The position numbers and the translations under genes are program-made. The notes below the pieces were generated by a model. It did not search any database, was not told the DNA's origin, and saw only the letters and a program-made list of their open reading frames with translations. This document shows positions 1 through 7,878 of a stretch of DNA of 19,996 nt, in pieces. Origin of the DNA: CAYUZU01 sp964448675 (GTDB lineage Bacteria > Planctomycetota > Phycisphaerae > UBA1845 > Fen-1342); contig CAYUZU010000048.1 of assembly GCA_964448675.1 (NCBI GenBank), forward strand, positions 1 through 19,996. Direction: 5' to 3'. How positions within the stretch are numbered: the stretch's first letter is position 1; each line of letters starts with the position of its first letter.

Positions 1-96
1 GCGGCATCGAAGACGGTATACTGCCCCGACGAATGTAGTGAAAACGTCAATGGTTTTGTGCGCAAGATGCACGACATGCACAACATGCAGACTTAG
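1..96 (+). CDS. Possible C-terminal end of a CDS cut by the left window edge
   Basis: The frame starting at base 1 is open from the window edge to a TAG at 94-96. It gives 31 residues with two cysteines (VYCPDEC) and a Met/His-rich end (KMHDMHNMQT). No start codon is visible, so it would be the tail of a gene beginning outside the window. Third codon positions are only moderately GC-rich and I do not recognise the peptide. A 31-codon open stretch can occur by chance, so this is only a candidate. Confidence 0.22.
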   Translation, partial: AASKTVYCPDECSENVNGFVRKMHDMHNMQT

Positions 97-141
97 CTTC
101 GTCTCTGCGGGAAAACGACTTACATGCAAGTGCCGGTATGA

Positions 142-210
142 GCGGGAGTTACGGTTTTCGCGTTCATCATGCTCATAACCCGGAGGTCGTAGACCCAATT
201 CTCGGCATCA
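142..210 (+). other. Decayed initiator tRNA (fMet)-like sequence
   Basis: Bases 171-192 match the anticodon-to-variable-loop part of bacterial initiator tRNA almost perfectly; the central string CTCATAACCCGGAGGTCG contains a CAU anticodon in a CTCATAA loop. A GCGGG at 142-146 lies about where the acceptor 5' strand would start. The T-loop is degraded to about CCCAATTC, the anticodon stem does not pair fully, and no matching CCCGC acceptor 3' strand follows. It is therefore not a functional tRNA. It could be a relic left by integration or duplication, or chance similarity. Confidence 0.25.
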
Positions 211-558
211 CCGTTCTCGTTAGCGACTCGGAGATAGGCACTTAGTCATCCTCCGGCCTACCGCTCGCGCGTCGTCGATCGTCAGAATGTAGTGATATTG
301 CAGTGATCAACCACAGGTCAGGTCACGGCGGCTGTCCGGCAGGCGGCGGGCGAAGCGCCGCGCTTAGAGTCCGCAGAACAAGCGCGCGGCGGGGCCGGGG
401 GTGCTCTTCCCGACGCCCCAAAACCCGGGCTCGCGGGCCGCGTTTTGCTACTGAATTGCAACTACGCTACGTAAGTTGCCTGCAAGACGTGGCGCTTCAT
501 ACGTGGTCGGCAGGTGCGCCACTTAAGGTCGCGCGTCGCGGATCCCGATTCCACTCGC

Positions 559-781
559 ATGAACGAGTTACGCGACCTGCAATACCTGACTTCGGCAGCC
601 CGCGTCAACAGCGTCCGCGCCATCGCCCCTCAGCGTAGAGATCCAGCCGCCGGCGGAAACCGCGTTCCTGGTCCCGCAAGTGGCCACAACCTACGGGTCC
701 AACACCGAAAGACTCTCCAGCGTTCGACTCAATCAGGCCGCGGAGGCTGCGCAGGCAACTCAGCTCCCGGGCATGGGTTCC
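559..781 (+). pseudogene. Frameshifted ORF remnant, unrecognised
   Basis: An ATG at 559 opens a stretch beginning MNELRDLQYLTSAARV that reads like real protein to about base 631. From about base 635 the coding-like character moves to the next frame, which reads VEIQPPAETAFLVPQVATTY and continues through an Ala/Gln-rich stretch to about base 781. Both pieces are amphipathic and Arg-poor, unlike the Arg/Ser/Pro-rich translations around them, and their codons end mostly in G or C. One frameshift near 632 would join them. No Shine-Dalgarno precedes 559 and I do not recognise the family. It may be a decayed gene or chance. Confidence 0.25.
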
Positions 782-977
782 TCATCGCCCCGTTCTCTAT
801 CACATCGTGCTACCGGCTCGCGGCCGAAGCACGTTCAGGATGCTCGTAAAACGGACCGGAGCCGTTGCTCAAAACCGCCGTCGATCGCTCGGGCCAGGCG
901 CGCGAACGCCGCAAACCGGCAGAATCTCAAGTTTATTGTGGTCCGAAAATCCGCTTCTCGATCGACATGCCAAGCGG

Positions 978-983
978 TACAAT
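978..983 (+). promoter_or_regulatory. Possible -10 box (TACAAT) upstream of rhs1
   Basis: TACAAT matches five of six positions of the TATAAT consensus and lies about 150 bases before the rhs1 start. The region 17 bases upstream (TTCTCG) is a poor -35. If used, transcription would begin near 990, which places the hairpin at 993-1015 at the extreme 5' end of the mRNA. This is weak evidence. Confidence 0.2.
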
Positions 984-992
984 GGCCCCGTG

Positions 993-1015
993 AGGGGGCA
1001 TGTCGCGCGCCCCCT
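993..1015 (+). repeat. GC-rich inverted repeat in the rhs1 leader
   Basis: AGGGGGC (993-999) and GCCCCCT (1009-1015) are perfect complements around a 9-base loop. There is no T-tract after it, so it is not a clear intrinsic terminator. It sits about 115 bases before the rhs1 start and may structure the leader RNA or end upstream transcription. Confidence 0.45.
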
Positions 1016-1120
1016 GAACCGAGTCACAATCGTAGCAGCTGTGCGAATGGCGGTGCGACCGCGCCCCGACGCAGTTCCATTGGCGGGGTCGTTAAGTTCG
1101 CGGTTCCTCATCTGCGACAT

Positions 1121-1125
1121 GGAGG
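1121..1125 (+). promoter_or_regulatory. Ribosome binding site of rhs1 (GGAGG)
   Basis: A perfect GGAGG lies 6 bases before the GTG at 1132. It supports that non-ATG start, and the residues that follow form a proper signal peptide. Confidence 0.75.
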
Positions 1126-1131
1126 CCAGCC

Positions 1132-4100
1132 GTGCATACTCGTCGACGCCCGCAAACCGGCTTTCTTGCTGTCTTTGTATTGTGTTTCTGCGCGATAGTC
1201 GTCGCAACCGCCAGTCCTGCCCGGGCCGAGACCTTCACCGAAGATGCCTACATCGCGGCGGACGACTTCACGTACGACGGCGACGACATCATCGTCGACG
1301 GTTGCGTCGTGACGATCGACGGCGCGCACAGCTTCGCCAGCTTGTCCGTCATCAACACCGGCACCGTGACACACACGGCCGAAGTTGCCGGTTTGCAGCT
1401 GACGATTACGGGCGATGTGACGGTTGATGCCGGCGCTGCCGTCTCCGTCGACGGCAAGGGCTATCCTGCCTTGACCGGACCGGGTGCCGGTACGCCCGTA
1501 GACGCCGGGCGCGCAAGCGGCGCCGGTCACGGTGGAGAGGGCGGTGACGGAACGCCCGGCGGTCCGCCGCATCCGGGCGGTGGAACCTACGGTTCCGCGA
1601 CCGAGCCGTTGGATCTCGGGAGCGGCGGCGGCAACTACTCGACGCTCTTGGGCGGCGCCGGTGGTGGAGCCATCCGGCTCACAGTGGGTGGTACACTCAC
1701 TGTGGACGGCAGCTTGACAGCCAACGGCGGTGATTCGACGCATATCGCGGCAGGTGGCGGGGCCGGCGGCAGTGTTTTCATTGCGACGGACGTGCTGACG
1801 GGATCCGGCGTGATCAGTGCGAACGGCGGCAACGGAGGGGCTCCAGGGGATGACGGCGGCGGTGGCGGCGGCGGTCGCATCGCGCTTCACTACGCGTCCG
1901 AGAGTTTTTCCGGGACCGTCGAGGCTTGCGGCGGCACCGGCTACGAGTTCGGCGGGGCGGGAACGATCTACCGGCAATCCGACTCACAGCCCAATGGCTT
2001 CCTGCTGGCCGACAACTGCGGTAACGCAGGGGCCGCTACGACGCTGGTGGAAACCGCGTACACGTTCGACGACCTGCAGATCTCCGGGGCCGCCGAGCTG
2101 ATCGTTCCCAGCGCGTGCACGCTTAGCAGCGCAGCGCAGACGCTATCGCTTGCGGGCGACGGCGCACTTGCGATCGCCGGTGGGCTCGTCATCGGCGGAG
2201 GAGCTGGCACAGGCTCCGCGCTGCATGTCGGTGGCAGCGCATTCGCCACACTGGAAGCCGGGGCCAGTCTCGATTGCGCGGATCTGGAAGTGCTGGACGC
2301 GGGCACGTTAGCACTGAACACCGCGATCACGCTCAACAGCGTCCATATCGGTTTCGGCGGCCTGCTGACGCACACGGCGGAGGAGGGCGGCTTTAACCTG
2401 ACGACCACGGGCGATTTGACTGTTGACGCCGGCGGTGCCATCGCCGCTGATGGTAAGGGCTATCCCGGCAATGAGGGTCCTGGGGTCGGAGCTCCCGGCG
2501 ACGTCGCGTACGCCGGAGGCGGTGGGTACGGCGGGTACGGTGGCGAAGGGTGGCCGCCAGGCAGCGGCGACCCGACGCTTGGCGGTACGACCTACGGATC
2601 AGTGACGACGCCGAACGACTTTGGCAGCGGCGGCGGCTACTACTACGAGCCAACTGTCTATGTCCCTGGCGCTGGCGGGGGCATCATTCGCATCACGGTG
2701 CAGGGTACGCTGCTCGTGGACGGCAGGGTCAGCGCAAACGGCGGGCACGCCGAGCACCCTGCCTCCGGTGGCGGCGCCGGTGGAAGCATCCTGATCAATG
2801 CCGAGGCCCTGACCGGCACGGGGTTCATCACCGCCAACGGTGGAGACGCGGGAACCGTCGAGCCGGGCAGTCCCGCTGGCGGGGGTGGGGGCGGTGGTCG
2901 CATGGCCATCTACGCGACCGAGGTTACGGGCGAGATCATTCAGAACCTCAGCGTATCCGGCGGCTTGGGCTACCGCTACGGCTACACGGGGACAATCTAT
3001 CCCTACGCTCCGCGGCCGGAGAACAACCCCTCACGAGCCGGAGCCGGGACTGAGGAGGGCGGCAGCGAGGACATCGTCTACTCGCATTCCGGGGAGTATT
3101 CTACGACGATCGAAGACATTCGCATTCCCGCGCGTGGAATGCCCATCTCCATCCGCCGCACGTACAGCAGCCACAGCGCGCCCGTCAACACGCACTTCGG
3201 CCACGGCTGGGATCTCAACGTGAACAAGAAGCTCGAAGAGGGCGAGCTTTGGACACTCTGGTTGCACACGGGCGAAAACCGCAAGTTGCAGTACTACGAG
3301 ATCGGGGACGACGAGTTCTGGTGCCCGGGGCGGTACGGCACGATCGTCCGGAACCCGGACGGGTCTTACACGCTCACCGGCAAGCACCAGGACCGGCTGG
3401 AATTCGACGCCAATGGCGATCTGGTCGCGGCGGTGGACCGCAACGGCAATATGATCACGCTCACCTACGACGCTCCAGGAGCCGGTCCGGCAACGCTCAC
3501 GGACGCCACCGGCCGGCAGATCACGTTCGCGTACGATGACAGCGGCCTGCTCACCAGCATCACGGACTGGGCCGGTCGCACGTGGACGTACAGCTACGAC
3601 CAGAATGCGGCGGACCTGCTCAGTGTCACCGAACCGGCCACGCCGGAGTTCCCCGCCGGCACAACGACGACCTACGGCTACGACCAGTATCACCGCCTGA
3701 CGTCGATCACGGATCCCAAGGGTCAAACCTGCCTTACGAACGGCTACGACAGCTACAGTCGTGTGATCACACAGACTCACGCTGAGAATGCCTACATATT
3801 CGACTACGACGCCGACAATCTCGAAACGACGATCACCGACGGCCGCGGCATCCAGCGCGTGATTCGCCACAATGGTCCGGGCAATCCCACCGAGCAGATC
3901 CTCTACACCCAGGGGATCCGGCCCGGCGACCCGCCGTCGTACACGACGCTGAACGGCTACAACTCGGACATGGAGGGCACGGAGGTCAACCGCCCGCGCG
4001 GCGACCGTGAGATCCGGACGTACGATAACCGCGGCAACCTGCTTAGCTTGCGTCAGATCGCGGCCCCGGGCTTCTCCGACCCCGATCTCGTCACGGCCTA

Positions 4101-6774
4101 CACCTACAACGAGACCTACAACTTCGTCGAGACCATCACCGATCCGCGCGGCTACGTGACGACGCACCAGTACGACCCCGCCACCGGCGACCTGTTGTCC
4201 ACGACGCAGCCCCAGGTCGGCGGCCAGACGCCGGTGACGACGTACACGTACAACGCGTATGGCCAGGTCGAGACGATGACCGACCCCGAGGGCAAGGTCA
4301 CGCTGTACGAATACGACGCGGCCACGGGCTACCGGATCCGCCAGACGGACAACTTCGGCGGCGCACCGGGCCAGGTTGCGGTCACCGCGTACACGTACGA
4401 CGCCGTCGGCAACCGCACCAGCGTGACCGACGCCAACAACCATACGACGACCTACACGTACAACGAGCAGAACCAACTTACGCAGGAGGTGTCGCCGCTC
4501 GGGTACGTGACGCGATACAGCTATGACGCCAACGGCAACCGCATCATGGTGGAGCGCGAGAACCCCGCGGCGGCCGACGGCTGGCAGACGACGACCTACA
4601 CGTACACGATCCGCGAGAAGATCGCGACTGAGACCGATGACCTGGGGCACGTCAAGACGTATACGTACGACGTGAACAACAATCTCGTCGCGGTCGAGGA
4701 TGCCGAGCATCACACCACTAGTCACACCTACGATGAGCGCGACCTGCTTTACGAGACGGTTGATGCGCTGGCCGGCACGACCGCGCTGGGTTACGACGAT
4801 AACGGTGTGTTGGCCTACCTGACCGACGCCAGCCTGAACACCACGACGTTCGCCCAGGACGGGTTCGGCCGCCGCTGGACGACGACCTACCCCGACAGTA
4901 CCACGGAAGTCCGTCTCTATGGTCCCGCGGGCAACCTGACGGCTCTCACGAATCGTCGGGCCCAGACGATTCTCTACTCGTACGACCCGCTCAACCGAGT
5001 GAGCACTCGGAACCGGCCAGATTACAGTCTGGCGACGTACACATACGATCTGGTCGGCCGACTGACGACGTTAATGGACGCGACCGGCATGACCACCAAC
5101 TCATATGACGAGCTGGGGCGCTTGGTGCAGGTCACCGACACAAACAGCCGCACCATCGACTACGAGTACGACCCGGTGGGTAACCGTATCGGCATGACCT
5201 ACCCCGACGGCCTGGAGTTGGTGTACGAGTACGATGCGATGAACCGGTTGACGCGCATCGGCCACCCGGTACCCGATTGGCCCACAGATCTCGACGGCGA
5301 CGGTGATGGCGATCTGGTTGATTTTGCCACCTTCCAGGGTTGCTTCACCGGGCCGGACGTGCCGCCCGCGCCGGAGTGCGCCACCAGCGACTATGACGGC
5401 GATAACGACGTGGATGGGGACGACTTCGCGAGCTTTACCGGCCAGATGAGCGGGCCGAGCACGCTCTCGCCGTTCGACACGCGGGTGGTCGAGTATGAGT
5501 ATGACCCGCTGTCGCGGCGTATCGCTTCCAGTCACGCGAACGGCACGGAGACAACGTACACCTACGACGATGCCGACCGCCTGACCAGCGTGTTCCACCA
5601 GTTCGTGCCCGATGCGCTGAGCTTCACCTACACCTACGATGCAGTCGGCAACCGCCTGACCGCAACGGACAACACAGGGACCAGCACCTATGGGTACGAC
5701 CTGATCTATCAACTTACCAGCGCTGAGTATCCGCTGCTGACCGATACGACCTACAGCTACGACCCGGTCGGCAACCGGATCGCCGTGGTCGGTGGTGGCA
5801 CCACCACGTATGTATCCAACAACCTCAACCAATACACGACGGTCGACGGTGTCGCCTACGCGTACGATGCCAGCGGCAACCTCTCCAGCGACGGCACCAA
5901 CGTCTACGCCTACGATTCGGAAAACCGGCTGGTCGCCGCCACGACGCCCGCGCACAACGTGGCCTATACCTGCGACGCGCGGGACCTGCGTCTGGCCCGC
6001 GACGTTGATGGGACCGTCACGACGTTTGTGTATGACGGCAACCGCGTGATCGCCGAGTACGACGGCGGCGGACAGCTCGTGCGGCGCTACGTCTACGGTG
6101 TGAGCATCGACGAGGTACTGCGGATGGATGTGCCGGTCACGCCGGGCGGACCGGACATAGCGCGCTACTGCTATCACGCAGACGCGCTCGGCAGCGTCGT
6201 CGCGCTCAGCGGCGTCACCGGCGCGTTGCTGGAGCAGTACGGCTACGGTGTTTACGGCGCGCCGACTGCGGTGAGCACGCTCGGAAACCCGTTCCTGTTC
6301 ACCGGCCGGCGGCTGGATGCGGAAACCGGGCTGTATCACTACCGCGCCCGGGCTTATGGACACGCCATAGGCCGGTTCCTCCAGCCGGATCCCGTGGGCT
6401 ACCAGGATGATCCGGCACTGTATCGTTACGTGAAGAACAACCCCGTGAACCGAGTCGACCCACTCGGGTTATACCTCTCGGCCCCCGCATTGCCGGATTT
6501 GATGAACGATCCCTGGCTATTCTCGCTGTTTCCACCGGGCTATCTGGAAAAGAGCGAGCGCAGGTTCCGGCGCAACATTGAGAGGGAGCAAGATTATCTG
6601 GAGAAACGACTCGAAGATCTGCCCCGCAACCCCGGTGTCCTGGAGCTGATCCCGGAGACGGAACAACGCATCATGCAACTGATCGAGGATTACCGCAAGG
6701 CGCGCCGGGAGGCCTTCCTCGGTGCCTACCAGCGATTGCATCCCGGGCATATAGAAGACGCCCCCTGGTACTGA
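1132..6774 (+). CDS. Rhs1: secreted RHS/YD-repeat protein with glycine-rich repeats and a dockerin-like insert
   Basis: 1880 residues, GTG start with GGAGG 6 bases upstream. Residues 1-32 are a Sec signal peptide: HTRRR, a hydrophobic core, then cleavage after ARA. Two tandem glycine-rich units follow, 333 codons apart, each running from GDxTVDAG to a closing GTIY. From about 650 comes a DUF6531-like RHS entry segment (SGEYSTTIEDIRIPARGMPI). Roughly thirty YD repeats cover about 760-1670. They are interrupted at about 1380-1447 by two acidic calcium loops (D1386-D1397 and D1420-D1431). The RHS core ends in DPLGL at 1776-1780. Asp1753 and Asp1776 are 23 apart, the spacing I recall for the self-cleaving aspartates of TcC-type proteins. 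The conserved AYDPxxGRF motif reads AYGHAIGRF here. The last 100 residues (1781-1880) are charged, predicted helical and unlike any toxin I know. By family, YD repeats form a hollow shell around the C-terminus; export by Sec is inferred. A toxin role is unproven, as no immunity gene is evident. Confidence 0.93.
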   Translation: MHTRRRPQTGFLAVFVLCFCAIVVATASPARAETFTEDAYIAADDFTYDGDDIIVDGCVVTIDGAHSFASLSVINTGTVTHTAEVAGLQLTITGDVTVDAGAAVSVDGKGYPALTGPGAGTPVDAGRASGAGHGGEGGDGTPGGPPHPGGGTYGSATEPLDLGSGGGNYSTLLGGAGGGAIRLTVGGTLTVDGSLTANGGDSTHIAAGGGAGGSVFIATDVLTGSGVISANGGNGGAPGDDGGGGGGGRIALHYASESFSGTVEACGGTGYEFGGAGTIYRQSDSQPNGFLLADNCGNAGAATTLVETAYTFDDLQISGAAELIVPSACTLSSAAQTLSLAGDGALAIAGGLVIGGGAGTGSALHVGGSAFATLEAGASLDCADLEVLDAGTLALNTAITLNSVHIGFGGLLTHTAEEGGFNLTTTGDLTVDAGGAIAADGKGYPGNEGPGVGAPGDVAYAGGGGYGGYGGEGWPPGSGDPTLGGTTYGSVTTPNDFGSGGGYYYEPTVYVPGAGGGIIRITVQGTLLVDGRVSANGGHAEHPASGGGAGGSILINAEALTGTGFITANGGDAGTVEPGSPAGGGGGGGRMAIYATEVTGEIIQNLSVSGGLGYRYGYTGTIYPYAPRPENNPSRAGAGTEEGGSEDIVYSHSGEYSTTIEDIRIPARGMPISIRRTYSSHSAPVNTHFGHGWDLNVNKKLEEGELWTLWLHTGENRKLQYYEIGDDEFWCPGRYGTIVRNPDGSYTLTGKHQDRLEFDANGDLVAAVDRNGNMITLTYDAPGAGPATLTDATGRQITFAYDDSGLLTSITDWAGRTWTYSYDQNAADLLSVTEPATPEFPAGTTTTYGYDQYHRLTSITDPKGQTCLTNGYDSYSRVITQTHAENAYIFDYDADNLETTITDGRGIQRVIRHNGPGNPTEQILYTQGIRPGDPPSYTTLNGYNSDMEGTEVNRPRGDREIRTYDNRGNLLSLRQIAAPGFSDPDLVTAYTYNETYNFVETITDPRGYVTTHQYDPATGDLLSTTQPQVGGQTPVTTYTYNAYGQVETMTDPEGKVTLYEYDAATGYRIRQTDNFGGAPGQVAVTAYTYDAVGNRTSVTDANNHTTTYTYNEQNQLTQEVSPLGYVTRYSYDANGNRIMVERENPAAADGWQTTTYTYTIREKIATETDDLGHVKTYTYDVNNNLVAVEDAEHHTTSHTYDERDLLYETVDALAGTTALGYDDNGVLAYLTDASLNTTTFAQDGFGRRWTTTYPDSTTEVRLYGPAGNLTALTNRRAQTILYSYDPLNRVSTRNRPDYSLATYTYDLVGRLTTLMDATGMTTNSYDELGRLVQVTDTNSRTIDYEYDPVGNRIGMTYPDGLELVYEYDAMNRLTRIGHPVPDWPTDLDGDGDGDLVDFATFQGCFTGPDVPPAPECATSDYDGDNDVDGDDFASFTGQMSGPSTLSPFDTRVVEYEYDPLSRRIASSHANGTETTYTYDDADRLTSVFHQFVPDALSFTYTYDAVGNRLTATDNTGTSTYGYDLIYQLTSAEYPLLTDTTYSYDPVGNRIAVVGGGTTTYVSNNLNQYTTVDGVAYAYDASGNLSSDGTNVYAYDSENRLVAATTPAHNVAYTCDARDLRLARDVDGTVTTFVYDGNRVIAEYDGGGQLVRRYVYGVSIDEVLRMDVPVTPGGPDIARYCYHADALGSVVALSGVTGALLEQYGYGVYGAPTAVSTLGNPFLFTGRRLDAETGLYHYRARAYGHAIGRFLQPDPVGYQDDPALYRYVKNNPVNRVDPLGLYLSAPALPDLMNDPWLFSLFPPGYLEKSERRFRRNIEREQDYLEKRLEDLPRNPGVLELIPETEQRIMQLIEDYRKARREAFLGAYQRLHPGHIEDAPWY
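1411..3006 (+). repeat. Two tandem glycine-rich beta-solenoid-like units within rhs1
   Basis: Equivalent codons (GGC GAT before the TVDAG motif) lie at 1411 and 2410, a period of 999 bases. Each unit runs through the same ordered signposts: DGKGYP, GPGxG, a GGGAGGSxxI block with LTGSG or LTGTG and ANGG, GGGGGGR with I/MAxxYA, and GTIY. Alternating short hydrophobic strands and Gly turns suggest a beta-solenoid or adhesin-like stalk. That fold is inferred from the pattern only. Confidence 0.7.
5269..5469 (+). other. Dockerin-like double calcium-loop module inside the Rhs1 YD shell
   Basis: Loop 1 is DLDGDGDGDLVD at bases 5287-5322 and loop 2 is DYDGDNDVDGDD at 5389-5424. Acidic residues fall at loop positions 1, 3, 5 and 12 as in EF-hand or dockerin loops. 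Each is followed by FxxFxxxxxGP-like text. The loops are 34 residues apart with a Pro/Cys linker. YD repeats stop at YEYDAMNRL just before the module and resume at YEYDPLSRR just after it. Calcium binding is inferred from the residues. Confidence 0.75.
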
Positions 6775-7277
6775 TGGGCCCTGAGTCTGCGTTTGCGGCA
6801 GAAGTTGGCGAAACTGAGAGTTCATGGCTCGGGGTGTGCTGGTCCACCGATCTTTGCGCACAGCACTGGGACGCCGTCCCCTGCCGAACAACAGCTCATC
6901 CCCGCGAGATTCTGCATACGACGAACGGCGTGAGCGTTTCTTCACCGATCCGTGACCGCATTCTATGGCGTCGAGACTTATCGCGCGCACCGACACCCCG
7001 AAGCTGCGGAGTACCAGATGCACCGTGTGCGTTGAACGAACCGCATCCTCACGCGTTGTGGGCGATGTGCGCTGTTGGGAGGCATGAGCAATCGAAAAAA
7101 CCGTCCGGACGCAACGCGGTTTTCTGCGGGCGTATCCGGGATTCAGACGAGAAAGCGGCGAGGCGTTGATCACGCACAGGGCGGAGGCCCCCGCCTGTGC
7201 CGAGGTGTCCGGCACGATCATGCCCCCAAGCACCGGAACAGGAGGGCCGTTATCTCGCGTTCGGGCATGAAGTTGCG

Positions 7278-7311
7278 GGAGCCGTGCAGCGGTCTTGCAG
7301 ACCGCGGCTCC
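7278..7311 (+). repeat. Strong two-part hairpin upstream of rhs2
   Basis: The inner stem GCGGTCT/AGACCGC (7289-7295 with 7299-7305) closes a 3-base TGC loop. The outer stem GGAGCC/GGCTCC (7278-7283 with 7306-7311) is joined through a 5-base bulge on the 5' side only. That makes 13 base pairs in 34 bases. No T-run follows on either strand, so it is not a canonical intrinsic terminator. It could end rhs1 transcription, or be a structured leader or small-RNA element. Confidence 0.55.
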
Positions 7312-7315
7312 GGGC

Positions 7316-7336
7316 GGGGTTGCTCTTCCCCACGCC
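7316..7336 (+). repeat. Short element shared by the rhs1 and rhs2 upstream regions
   Basis: This 21-base stretch contains TGCTCTTCCC followed by ACGCC. It matches 397-417 at 19 of 21 positions. The copies lie about 735 bases before the rhs1 start and about 563 bases before the rhs2 start. It could be a remnant of the duplicated upstream region or a shared regulatory site; short GC-rich similarity can also be chance. Confidence 0.3.
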
Positions 7337-7866
7337 TGCACGGCCGCCGGGATGATTGCCAGCTGAAGTGGCGGGCATTGCAGTGGGCGAACGACACACA
7401 CCTGCTTTTTGGGTTGGGCCAGTTTTCGCCACCCCTGCACTCGCTTCCGCGCGGTGCCATGCCGGCAGCTGTGAGACGCTAAGAGCGCCGTCGTCCCTCG
7501 CAGGCTCTCATCGCGGGCAACGCGCACCTGTGAAGCTCGTCAGCGGTTGGACGCGACGTATGAGCCATGTCGGACGCTGTAAGTGGTTCAGTCGCAAGAG
7601 CATAGCGCATGAGCTCGTCCTCAAGGTCGAGCGGTCGCGCCGTACTCGAGTTTCCCCTCGCGAAATCGCGATAGATGCGATAATCTCAGCTTATTCGCGG
7701 TGTTTGCGGCAACCGAGTTCTCCTGTCTGACCCGTTGATGCGGGGAACGCATGGGCAATTCCAAGCCGAGCTCGAAGCCCTGTGTGCGGCGTGACCGCGT
7801 AACCCGGTGCGTGCGCGCCGCCTTTCGCATTCCCCTTGGTTTGATCCCACTTCCAGCCGCAGATCC

Positions 7867-7871
7867 GGAGG
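7867..7871 (+). promoter_or_regulatory. Ribosome binding site of rhs2 (GGAGG)
   Basis: GGAGGA lies 7 bases before the ATG at 7879. This decides the start: the frame is open back to a GTG at 7807, but the 24 residues that would be added have no signal-peptide character and would bury this site inside the gene. Confidence 0.8.
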
Positions 7872-7878
7872 AACTCCG

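Larger units (their letters stand above)
97..1131. other. Gene-poor region upstream of rhs1
   Basis: About 1 kb without a convincing intact gene. Several overlapping ORFs exist on both strands, but they are Arg/Ser/Pro-rich and look like translation of non-coding GC-rich DNA. What can be picked out is listed separately: an initiator-tRNA-like relic, a frameshifted ORF remnant, a -10-like box, and a GC hairpin before the rhs1 ribosome binding site. A 21-base stretch at 397-417 (core TGCTCTTCCC, then ACGCC) recurs at 7316-7336 upstream of rhs2 with 19 of 21 bases matching. Confidence 0.6.
6775..7878. other. Intergenic region between rhs1 and rhs2
   Basis: About 1.1 kb with no convincing gene. 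An ORF starts at the TGATG overlapping the rhs1 stop (6774-7169, 131 codons), but its codon use is unbiased and its product is unrecognisable. ORFs on both strands further right are Arg-rich shadows. The supported contents are the strong hairpin at 7278-7311, the 21-base stretch at 7316-7336 shared with the region upstream of rhs1, a weak GATAAT at 7679-7684 without a clear -35, and the rhs2 ribosome binding site. Confidence 0.55.

Noticed and set aside
303..1427. Overlapping plus-strand ORFs before and across the rhs1 start
   Set aside because: Their products are Arg/Ser/Pro-rich, overlap each other and run into rhs1 out of frame. Only short stretches around 559-781 look protein-like, and those are reported as a remnant.
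6517..7527. 336-codon minus-strand ORF across the rhs1 end and the intergenic region
   Set aside because: It is partly antisense to rhs1, has no domain-like text and no ribosome binding site, and its composition matches non-coding shadow frames.
7807..7878. Upstream GTG start extending rhs2 by 24 residues
   Set aside because: The extension has no signal-peptide features, while GGAGGA sits 7 bases before the ATG at 7879 and a clean signal peptide follows it.
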